From Saccoglossus kowalevskii (taxonomy: Eukaryota; Hemichordata; Enteropneusta; Harrimaniidae), in contig NW_003116469.1 of NCBI RefSeq assembly GCF_000003605.2, positions 26,537 to 71,221 on the forward strand: 44,685 nucleotides of DNA. Reading direction: 5' to 3'. Each line of letters opens with the position of its first letter. Position 1 is the first letter of the stretch. Below the pieces are notes generated by a model. It was not told where the DNA came from, did no database searches, and saw only the letters and a program-made list of their open reading frames with translations. Of this stretch, positions 10,001 to 20,600 are shown one piece after another. The position numbers and the translations under genes were made by a program.

Positions 10001-12330
10001 CGTCTGAACATTCACCCACAGCTTTTAACGTACTACCCTGCGCACAATGGTATGGTCCTACAGAATAGAGTAACGGTACAAATAACGTAACACGGTGAAT
10101 ACCTCACTACCATAAATGACCCCCGGGGGAGGCTACTTCCACATTAAATGGGTAAGGGTGTGAAGCCCACCTCTCGTATACCATACTCACTTCTAAACCA
10201 TTTTTTTTTCTATTTATATACCCACTTTTAAACAAAAGTGTTTTTAGCGAAAAAAAACAACACCCAGCTCACAACTTTCGCAACCAGTGAGCGCATCCGG
10301 CCGATGCAATTTATTCAGCCTTTTCCGGTATTTGGCCTTGAATATAAGAACCTGTGAAAAATGGAATAAATGCTACACACTTCTAAACCAAACCATTGAT
10401 AAATGACCACCCACAAAATAACGTGAAATGACACCCCAGTCGGGCGGCACATACCCGTATTACACTTCTATGCAAACTGTCAATGCCACTTCCCGGACAC
10501 ACTATATGTATTACTAGTATCTCGTGGGTACTTTTAATCGGGGTATTAAACAGTTCTGTGTTTTCAGCATTTTGTAGAAGTGACATTTTTCTTTCCCGGG
10601 ATTATGCAGTCATTTACATGAGCGAATTAGAAGAAGCTCGACCTTGTGGAACCTTGGTTATACACGCACATATCCCACCATGCAATGCGGCAATAACATC
10701 ATTGAAAATGGTTGCCCCAACAACAAATCTTACATCAGACCTTGATGAACAACTTTGACTCTTTTCTTGTGAAACTGTTTCGATCCCGCATTTTCCATAG
10801 TGTGGAAGTGAAATGAACTCACTAAACCGTTGTCCAAGAGCAGAAAACAAATGACAAAGCAATCCACATTTAGAAAAAAGAGTGAGCACATCCTGCTTCA
10901 CAATTTAGCCTCAATTTTAGTCAAAATGTAGAACTAAAGCGTGATTTTAGATACTATGTCGAATGAAGAACTCTTACAGTGATTTATTTTCATTTTGTTT
11001 GTTTTTTTTCCAAAAAAAAGAAGACCAACNNNNNNNNNNNNNNNNNNNNNNNNNNNNNNNNNNNNNNNNNNNNNNNNNNNNNNNNNNNNNNNNNNNNNNN
11101 NNNNNNNNNNNNNNNNNNNNNNNNNNNNNNNNNNNNNNNNNNNNNNNNNNNNNNNNNNNNNNNNNNNNNNNNNNNNNNNNNNNNNNNNNNNNNNNNNNNN
11201 NNNNNNNNNNNNNNNNNNNNNNNNNNNNNNNNNNNNNNNNNNNNNNNNNNNNNNNNNNNNNNNNNNNNNNNNNNNNNNNNNNNNNNNNNNNNNNNNNNNN
11301 NNNNNNNNNNNNNNNNNNNNNNNNNNNNNNNNNNNNNNNNNNNNNNNNNNNNNNNNNNNNNNNNNNNNNNNNNNNNNNNNNNNNNNNNNNNNNNATACGT
11401 GACGATGTTGTGACTAAATAGACGTGATCAGAAGAACGGTGTGGCCGTACAATACACCTGACCAGGTGATATCTATACGTGATCATAAGGCCATTAGACA
11501 TGGCCATCATGTGATAACCTACCTCCTGCCAGTGTGCCAGCACCCATTATACGGGAAGAATACGCTACCTGTACCTGTACTGCCATATAGGCGCCACCTC
11601 CGAGACCACTGACTGATACTTGGGTTGGGTCAGCATCATACCCCACTGTTGACAAAATATGGCATGAATATTGTGTTTAAAGGGCGGCAGTCTTCACGCC
11701 GCGTTCTGTTCGATATGGGACCCATAGCGACGCATACAACGCGTGTAAAATACATTGCTTATTTACATGAAATTCGAACACGCGCTGCGCGACGACCACC
11801 GCGCTTTAAATGAGAGGGAACATTCGTTGTAATGTAAAAATGATGATCGCACAAGAGTAGCTCCGGTCTCTGTTGAATCAAGCTTAGAGAAGTAATAATA
11901 AACGACGCCAACTAGAATGACATATTTTTTGGGAAATTGGTACATGATGACAAATTATATGTTTACCGCATTTTGAACATACGACATCTTGTATGAACGT
12001 CATCTTTAAAAAAATACACTGAAATAGTTAATGTCACAATGTTGGGAACTTAGAAATAAAAACGTCTCATTTTGTATATAGTATAAGTGAGTTATAACAT
12101 GAAATGATTCTGAAAACAACTAATGACGTCATCAATGGGTACCGAGAGCGATAACACAGTCGTGGATCCGAATTCATTCACGTCACAGAGTAATTGTAAA
12201 TTTCGAACACGCGCTTGCATACATACGTATGGTGAATGTGTAATGTTGACAACTTACACAACGGATCCGCGCCGCTGACCAAAACTATCAGTGACATATG
12301 TATTATACAGAACCTCCAAAGAGTCACCAT
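4044..12330 (-). CDS. Gene B: complete 11-exon PHB depolymerase-like pseudoenzyme (370 aa)
   Basis: Tandem paralogue of gene A. Exons: 12330-12258, 11645-11523, 10057-9860, 8838-8747, 8420-8310, 7068-7033, 6888-6783, 6325-6283, 6124-5999, 5739-5714, 4222-4044 (1113 nt, stop TAA). Every junction is GT-AG and keeps frame. Signal peptide about 1-20 (MVTLWRFCIIHMSLIVLVSG). Family hallmarks follow in order: LAGGPYHCA (63-71), HYGNAC in exon 5, LLEFDQTE (exon 7), CKVHIVFHGC (248-257), GYNEVADLNNIIVVYPQA (exon 9) and GCFDWWGYT (300-307). The lipase box is degenerate: GLGGG at 38-42 puts Gly40 at the nucleophile position. Asp126 is kept (LDTTV), but the triad histidine is Phe160 (DFAM against GHAM in gene A). 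Hydrolysis by the usual mechanism is therefore unlikely; substrate binding or a regulatory role is possible. The start at 12330 was chosen for its signal peptide; an in-frame ATG also occurs at 12375. Confidence 0.92.
4271..4555. mobile_element. RepE copy 2 in intron 10 of gene B
   Basis: Left end TTAAAGGGCGGTAGTCGTCG; right end CGACGACCACCGCCCTTATA, so the right target site has drifted from TTAA. The inverted ends match RepE copies 1 and 3. It starts 48 bases upstream of the acceptor of the last gene B exon. Confidence 0.72.
5046..5645. repeat. Minisatellite, ~32-bp unit, about 19 copies
   Basis: Imperfect tandem repeats built around CAGTAATGTGCGTGGTAATC and TGGTTTACGTCA, in intron 10 of gene B. 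Several units contain TTTACGTCACAG, which includes the CRE/ATF-like octamer TGACGTAA. Others carry TTTACGAAACAG instead. The array stops about 70 bases before exon 10. Units are not identical, so the array is not recent. Confidence 0.85.
7151..7563 (+). mobile_element. RepF copy 2 in intron 5 of gene B
   Basis: Starts near TGCATCTGTCACCGTAACGC and ends with a long fold-back (7427-7563). It matches RepF copy 1 over its whole length except for the RepA insertion there. A short frame, LHTKKFADSVLNFLEF, is shared with copy 1, but I recognise no protein family in it. Non-autonomous element, type unknown. Confidence 0.75.
7427..7563. repeat. Long imperfect palindrome (fold-back) at the RepF end
   Basis: The left arm GGTTATTACGAATATACCTC and the right arm, which read in reverse is GGTTATTACTAAGATACCTC, stay paired for about 50 bases each. 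The loop of roughly 35 bases centres on GACCTCCGCTGCGCGTCGGT. It would form a strong hairpin in single-stranded DNA or RNA. Confidence 0.8.
11030..11394. other. Assembly gap (N run, 365 bases)
   Basis: Unsequenced stretch in intron 2 of gene B. Its true length is unknown. Open frames crossing it are artefacts. No gene B exon is missing, because exons 2 and 3 join in frame and match gene A. Confidence 0.98.
11677..11809. mobile_element. RepE copy 3 in intron 1 of gene B, 133 bp
   Basis: Both TTAA duplications are intact (11677-11680 and 11806-11809), with inverted ends AGGGCGGCAGTC and CGACCACCGCGCT. It is the shortest copy and lies only 31 bases upstream of the exon 2 acceptor, close to where the branch point must be. 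Confidence 0.75.
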
Positions 12331-15300
12331 CTTGAAATTTGATGTGATATGAAGGGTATGCAATGTCCGAAGCAAATGTTATAGATAGCCCCTTGATGGG
12401 CGGTCTTTCATCCACAGACAATATCATTCACTATTGTAGTAATAGTTATCAATATAAATATTCTGGCACGCCCTCAACGATGACGAAGATTGAGTAGCTG
12501 ATACTGCAAGATAAACACGCCCAAAATATTATTTTAATAACAGAGTTGCACTGAATACGTCTCTTCCGTTTATTTGGAGCGATAAGGTGAGATAACTATG
12601 AGAACTTTTCAATTGTGAACACCTTGTGCAATGCGGTTGTCCTACATAGAGGACAGCATGCCTGGCGTCGTCTTTAACTGATATGTAAATCGTGTTGTTT
12701 GTCACGATGGGGTATAATACCACAATGCAAATTAATTGGATTAATATATTAATATACGAACAAAAAACACGCATCTGCTAAGAAGTTTTGAACATGACAT
12801 CCAAGTTGCTTACAAACATTATGAAACTGTTCTAAAAATATGAGACGTTTTCGTACTAAGCTGATATCTCCATATTTGTACATACGTTGTATGGAATTTG
12901 TAAGTCCCTTTTATTTTAATTTCACCGTATAAATAAACTACGTGGAAAGTCGTCCTGTATAACATATTTCACACCGCCCTCATTTTAGCTGGCAACAGAC
13001 ATAGCAAATACTAATAGTACCAGCCCATAATCAGTGATAGAGGTGACAATTTCCAACATGAGTTCTTGTTGTTTATAACAAAATTACAGACAAAATTTTA
13101 TCGTTGGTATAACCATGGACGTACTATGTATAAGTGATTCCCGTTGCTCGACTGAACGCAAACAAAAAATAATTTGTTGTATTAGAAAAAAAAAAAAAAA
13201 AAAAAAACGGGCAAAACTTCTGTTTTATATGTTTGTAGCGTGGTAGCCATGGTTTATTCGTTCGAAATATACAATTGGTTGCGTTCAACCATAGACATTA
13301 AACCATATACCTTCTTTCTAAGGTTTATGGTTCAACACAGTATTCACACAATCTTCAATCAATCAATCAGTCAACTAAGATCGTGTTTATTCTACACTCT
13401 AATACGGGCAAGGACTAAAGCTAATCCCATATGTGCATTTGCAGAATAACCAGAAGTAGTACGAAGAGTCACGTATTTCATTTTTCTTGAAAACATTGAC
13501 TCTGGGTACAGTCTCATTACTTGCCATTTTACTCAAAATAAACAAGAATTGTGCGAGCTATTTAGATTTGAACTTCCATGGTAAACTGAAAAACACAAGT
13601 GGAGATAATCGCTAATTTGCATAACCATTCACTCAGTAAGAAGTTTGCTAATGCTCATAATTAAAATGGCTGTAACAATTCCAAATTTAAACCTATTATC
13701 GTTTTGTAAAAAGTTAAATATAGTGCATAATATGGAGATCCCGTCCCGTTTGATTATTTATGTACAGCCTTGCTAAATCTTGCTAAGCATTCAAAAGAGA
13801 GAATGTTTGTACCAGTTTTCTATATTTTAAAATCGACTTTTGAGTATGTTTCACTATTCACAATGCTGTGAAATTTTAACAGTCTATAGCCAAGACTGTT
13901 TGGATAATAAAAAGCAAAAAAAAAAGAAAATTCACTCTCAAGTGCCCACGAACCTGCATCTATACCTTAAATGATACAATTAGCCCGCGCTGACCGTGCT
14001 CCGGGTCTAGACCTGGTCTTAAAAGTAGGTGAGATTTAGTTCCTACTTGCGGTCTCGTAGCCCGTACTAAGCGTTCGCACAAGGACTGGAATGTTTGACC
14101 TATTAACCCGTGCTAAGAAACTGTGCGCGAACATAGCTATTGTTCATGTTTTGTTGAAATTTTATCGAAGTCTTGTATTTATATTCGTGAACAGGTAAAC
14201 CGACTGTTGAACATGTTCAAAGACGATGATATGGGGGAGGGCAGATATGTTCATTTACACATTTGGCGTCAATTTTATCAAGAAAATATCCGAGAACTGA
14301 TACAGTGAATGATAAATAAGATGGGCGCTTTCTCTCGTCAGCGTAACGCTACATTGAAAGAAGCCCTACCCGGTCGTAACACGAAGTAATTTAAAAGAGA
14401 TTCAAATAGGTGGTGAACCAACGTTACTATGAAGATTGTCTGACTAATCTTTATGCACTACGTAATAAAATTCAAATCGTGGCGACACAAGACGACAGAA
14501 TATTGCAATTTATGCTGTGTTATATTTATTTATATAACAATATAGAAATTATTGTCATGTTTATTGGGCAATTTCTTCTGTAGTCAAACAAATACCCTGA
14601 TTTCATGTGTGCCATGACGTTACGCAGCATTTAAATACATGCTAGCTAAGCAACAAGGGAAAACATTACGGTAAAGACTTAGTTTTTGACATTGTAAAAT
14701 TCATTCTTTTTTAGTCAGAAAAAATACAGTATTTTTTGCACATGAAATAGTACACCGGGCGTCAAAATAATTAGCATAATACGAGGTGCACGCAAAGATA
14801 TATTTGTATTCGGTGTTATTTTTAGCAATATATAAATATAATCCCATGGTAGACACCTGTGATTCTCGCCTACACAACGAGTTTGTTTGTAAACACATAT
14901 TGCAGTATATATCTATTTCCCCGACGCGCCGAAGACGATGAATGCAATAATGCCACACGTCGTTATACCGTTTCGTGAAGTAATCGGAACCTCGCTATTC
15001 GATGTGCAGAAGAAAGCAACAAAGAACTTATGTGCGTTCCTTCGGTAATTCTATCCCGGGCTCAGACAAAGCAACGGGCCGATATACTCTTGTAAATCAA
15101 TGGTGACGATCAGATATATGGCCTACAGCAACACTTCAAAACGAGCCATTTTCCCAACACTGTAATCTGGCTGGTTTCAAAGTGCGCCCTCGTTGAAAAT
15201 TTTACATTCACTCTTAACATTTGTTTTTCTTTCGTTTAGCACCTGCTGACAAGTTGTGAGAGGTGCCTTATGAATTTACACACGCACCGAACTGTAGCAA

Positions 15301-15874
15301 TATATGGGATGGGGGGAATTAGGTAACTACCAAGGCATCATTTACTTCAATGGGCATAGTTGCCTAAATACTTGAGTGGGTTTGAAACACTAGAATGTGG
15401 AATAAAATAGAGATAAGTGTCTTGCGTTTATCAAACCTAAATTATCAACAGTGGAATGAATCTTTCTGAAGTCAACTCTAACATCACTAATAATATCATT
15501 TTGACTAATCTAGTGTTTATGATAAGGCACTTGTACAAACACATAGCATGAAACGCGAGATTCGATTTCACACCACTAAATGCACCTGACCACTTTAAGC
15601 AGACACACTCCTTGTTACGCCATATCCCACTGCCCCAAAGATACAGCTTGTGTAGCATGGTAAGAACGACCTACTTAGTTACAAACTTCCTTCGGACAAG
15701 TGATGGTAAACAAGTTTCCAAGACAACTAGGAAATTTAACCCCGTATTAAGCTCAACAGAATATTCTGTAAGCCCCTAATAACTGAGAAGGCCCGCCAAG
15801 TCAGACACCGGTACAGGTTTTACCAGGTGTCACCCGTGTGACAACTAAAATAGAGTTGCTACAGTTACAAAGAA

Positions 15875-16172
15875 ATTCTGCAACACTAAGAGCAAAAGTT
15901 GGTACACTTACATGGACATTTTGTAAACAACAAGCTTAATTGATATAGTTATGTACAAATTTTGTTAACTACGAGCAAAAGTCTGTTCAATTACGTGAAA
16001 ATTTTGCAAACTATGAGCGAAGTCGATATAGTTAAATGGCAATGTCGTAAACTATGATAACATTTTTTGCACATACAAAAAAAAAAAAAAAAAAATCAGG
16101 GGAGACAAAAAAAACTGAGTTACATTTATGTTCACATTTTGTAAACTACAAGTGAAGTCTGTATAGTTATGC
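15875..16172. repeat. Degenerate tandem array, ~50-60-bp unit
   Basis: Recurring pattern of TTTTGTAAACTA-like segments, then GAGCAAAAGT or GAGCGAAGTC, then ATAGTTA. It appears about five times (for example near 15925, 15965, 16010, 16045 and 16135) and is interrupted by a poly-A tract at 16077-16095. Confidence 0.55.
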
Positions 16173-16833
16173 GCTATCTGATTAAAATCATACCAGAAGT
16201 GTAAAATAATAGACACATTTTCATGAGAGATTTTTGTTCTAATATTCTGTGATTCATAACATTGAATTCTGATTCAAACATGATACACAACAAATAGAAA
16301 TGACATTTAATAAAATCTGCAGAATTACTTTTAGAGAAAAAATATATAAATATTTACAATAAAATTAAGCGGTGCATCATGGATACTCTTTTCTTTGTAC
16401 AATGTATTTGCCTCACATTATTTGTGTATTTGTATAAGTAGTATTATGGACGGCAGAGATGAGATTTAGCAGAACAGCTGGAATGTTTCAGCTTACCAGT
16501 TGACAGGTCCAGCATAGACATGCGTGTGTATGTAGCTCCTCCGAACACAAGTACATAGTGTTTTAGAATGCTTCTAAAATGTGGGTTCACATTTACAGGC
16601 AAGCTGTTTGAAGGTGCATGAAATTAAGGTACTTGATCAGACTTATAGGAGCTACATTTTCAAGAATGTTATTTATCACCAACTGAATTAAAGTAATTTT
16701 TCAAGGTTTCTGTTTTTGCATGTTCAATGATTCAACATGCATGCCACGTCAATCAGTTTTTTTTTCCCAAATAAGGAAATTTCAAATCATGTGACATTTT
16801 GTAATTCTTAATTCACAGCTGTACAATAATGCA

Positions 16834-16970
16834 TACTGTAATTGCTATTAATAGCAAATGCACTTATGTAAAATACAGATAGCTTCTGTCATCAAAATAA
16901 GTAATATTTCAATGATTCAGTATAGAAAAATGCAATTTTTGGTTTTCTAATAGAGCAAATATGGTTTACT
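16834..16970. mobile_element. RepJ copy 1
   Basis: Contains TTCAATGATTCAGTATAG and ends in AGAGCAAATATGGTTTAC. It aligns with 39533-39700 and, more weakly, 18965-19088. Inverted ends suggest a short non-autonomous element. Confidence 0.55.
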
Positions 16971-17620
16971 GTATTCATTCTATTGGAATGCATGTTCATA
17001 TACAGAAAGTAAACAAAAAGTTGCATTTATTGTTTACTTGATTACTGAAATATAATTTTTTTTTTACCATCATAGACACCTATCATTCATACAACCACAC
17101 GTACAACAAATATGGTACTAGATACACATGTATTGTTTTGTATTCAGGATGTAATCAAATTTGTGTATGCATGTTTTAAAAAGTGACTTTGCTGTACTGT
17201 TAAAAACCAAGCAAAAATAGTATGCATTTACAGGTTAGGCCAAAATAAAATCTGATTGTTTATCAGATTCTACCCAAAAGCAAACATTTTTTTTTTAAAT
17301 AATTCCAAAATGCAATCAGGTTGATGCGGATGGGTCCAATAAAAGAGGATATTTTCTTGTCTGGCTTTAACTGTAGTGGAAAGTTCTTCTCAGGTTATCA
17401 ATAATGAATGATGTCATCAATTGAAAAAATTGAAAAAATATATTGCATGTACTATGTTATAATATCATCAACACTTTGCTGTTCACAACAGTGTATTTCT
17501 TAAGCTAGGGACACCCATTGCTATGCTAATTCAACAAATCACTAGTCAGAAACAGCAAAGTGTGGATGTCTTGTGATGATCACAGTGGATAATGTTTATG
17601 CTGGAAGTTGTTTTCTAAGA

Positions 17621-20600
17621 TCACAAAACAAATCTGTCCTGTTCTCCAGTTTGCTGACCACCAGATCCAAGTCTTTCATTACTTTTTACCCTCAGAGCAT
17701 TGTCTAGTTTATTTTCAGCTGCAAGATTTTTAAAATGCTGCAACAAAAGAAAGAAATCAAATAAATAAACATCATTCCAAGAATGTGTGGCAAATAGGCT
17801 ATATCAGTAATTTTCAACTTGCATTTTCCTGAAACAGTATACTGCCTCTGTACCAAATCTGAATAAACTTAGTAACTGTATTCTCAAGTCATATGAAAAA
17901 TAATTGAAAAATAATGAATGCGTCTCAGTTTTGTCAACAGGTGTTACCCATATTCCATGTTTGAACACAATCGACCAGAAAAACTCTATAATGCTCTACT
18001 CTACAGATACAAAATTAGTTTTTAGGATTTTTTTTTTGGTAAAAATATGGCTGCCAGTCAGCCATTATCTATATGAACAGAAAAACAAATGTGGGGAATA
18101 TGTTTAATCATCATGTATCAACCATATATCAAGTTTGGGGAAAATAAGTATGGTATAGGTAAAATATCACAATGCTAAAACATTTTATCTCAAATAAATT
18201 AGGTGCATGTACAGTATTACGGCATACATTGTATGCAAATTTCAGGCTGTATACTAATCTGGCGAAAATGCAATTATTAACATTCAGTTAAATTCCCAGA
18301 AGAGCATACATCAATCTTACAATGTTCCCTATTTATTTTTTATGTGCAGTCTGAGTCCTGGCTGCAGTCATCTTGTTGGTGGACAAGATCCAAAACCAGG
18401 AGAAAAAAATGACCACCAAAAAAGGGAATACAAAAAAGAACGACTTACTTGTGAATTTTTAAACTCTGAGTAGAGTGTGAACAATACATGTAGACTCTGT
18501 ATTTTACTTTTATAAATAGGTATATCTAAAATGCCGCAGATCATTTCAACATATTCTGAGAGATCACAGTCTAAGTCAGCAGTAGGTAAACCAACTTTGT
18601 TGAGTAAATCTTCAAACTCTGCCGGCCATTCCTGCATGAGGGAGTCGATATCTGGCATGGTTCTGTACAAAATGATAAACTTTAGTTTAGAATAGCAGTG
18701 TTTTATGTTACATTTAGACAGACAATACAGGAGTATGACAATACGGTATGTAGCGAGCCAAGCGGCCTTCTTGGTACCCGATATGTTTTATGGTGGTACA
18801 CTGTAGCAACTAGTTATATAGAGAGCTAAGTGAGCTCCTTGGTAGGTACATGTATTTATGAAGCAGCAACAAGGAATGGAAGGAGCTACGTGGGTATTGT
18901 AAAACTACTGTGTATGTTTGAAGTTCATATCATACATTGAAAGCATCATAACTCAATTCATTATACGCTTACGTAAATGACAGAGTGACTGTGTTAATAT
19001 TTTAATACGCCAGGATACAGCGAATACAATTATTGGGTTATGTGTGTGCTTCTATTGGAGATGCAATTTAAAAGAGCAAATACGGTACACCATAATATTT
19101 TTGACAATGTTTCATTTCCGGATCCCTTGATAAGCACAGAGACAAACATACGTTCATTTTGCATGTTGGAATTGCATGTTTGACTGACAATATTCATCAA
19201 AGTCAATAAAGTATTAGTGACTTACTTGTTGTATTGTACAGTGGGAGGAGGTTTTGACCGATGTAAATCATTGATACTATCAATCCAGCTCTGTACTGAC
19301 TTGGGGTGCTTGTCAGCTTCTTCTATGCTTCGCACTTGAACTGACTTTGTGGTTGTCTGTTTGGATATGGCGCGAAGTTGTAGATCAAGAACTGTTGGGT
19401 CCGACTGCCGAGCACACGGCTCATCTAATACAATGAGACCAAGTGTAGATGGCTTACCATCTGGTTCAGAAATCTGAAAGAGAATTTTACAAAAAATATT
19501 AAATTATTTTATTCTTTTTCTAAATTATTTACTGGCCTATAATTTTTGCTGTAACTTTAGATATACTGTCTTCATGTCATAAGCCAAGCACCAAGCCTTT
19601 TCTTGTGAAAATTAGCTGGAAGCTAAAAATAGTTTGGAGAAGGTGTGCTAATCAAATCATTACAAAATTGTATTGATTGAGAGAGTGGTGGTTATTGATT
19701 GGGTGAGTGATAAGCAAGTGGAGTGATAACTCAATAGAAAGTAAGATTAGAAGCGCATGAGACAACTTAAGAAATTTACTTGTTGAGTGAATATAATTTA
19801 ACAAGTCATTGTCAATGACACGTCCCCGTTCCGTTCATATTTGAGTGACATATACATTTTGTACATTCAAAGCAGATCATGACTGAAATCTCAGACCACT
19901 TTCAGTGGTCTGATCTGAAATGCACCTGCATAGGTACAACACATTGTACTAAATCTGAAAAAAATCCATCCATCCATGCATGACTGAGATCCGGTTCCGG
20001 AATTGTGAAAATACGTGATTTTGATGCATTTTCGGCCTTAAAATGGCCATCATTCAGCTATTGTTAAGCGGATCATGAAACAAATGCACATATCTATTTG
20101 TGACATGATGTGTGTGAAGTTTGAACTTGATCAATCTAGACATGTCTCGGATACGGATCCAGAACTGAATTCTTTAAAACAAAATGGCCGCCAGTCGGCC
20201 ATTTCAAACTTGATCTGAAAAAAAATGACGTACATCAAGGTCCTATTATGTTTAATGTACCAAATTTGAACAAAATCCGTCCGGAATGGTGAAAATGTGC
20301 GATTTCAATGCATTTTCGGCCTTAAAGCGGCCGCCATTTGGCTATCGTTAATGAGATCATGAACCAAATGCACATACATATTTGTGACATGATGTACTTT
20401 GTGTGTGTGAAGTTTGAACTCGATCAATCCAGGCATGTCTCAGATACGGATACAGAACTGAATTCTTTAAAACAAAATGGCCGCCAGTCGGCCATTTCGA
20501 ACTTGATCCGAAAAAAAAAATGATGTGCATCAAGGTCCTATTATGTTTAATGTATGTACCAAATTTGAACAAAATCCGTCCATGCATAACTGAGATCCGG

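Larger units (their letters stand above)
12331..17620. other. Intergenic region between gene B and IFT46
   Basis: About 5.3 kb lying upstream of gene B and downstream of IFT46. It holds poly-A tracts (13184-13207 and 16077-16095), a ~50-bp tandem array (15875-16172) and RepJ copy 1 (16834-16970). On the gene B strand CTATCTATAACA around 12380 could serve as a weak TATA element. None of the open frames has splice-consistent or recognisable coding content. Confidence 0.6.

Noticed and set aside
10963..11543. Open frames of 135-189 codons spanning the N run
   Set aside because: The length comes almost entirely from the unsequenced gap.
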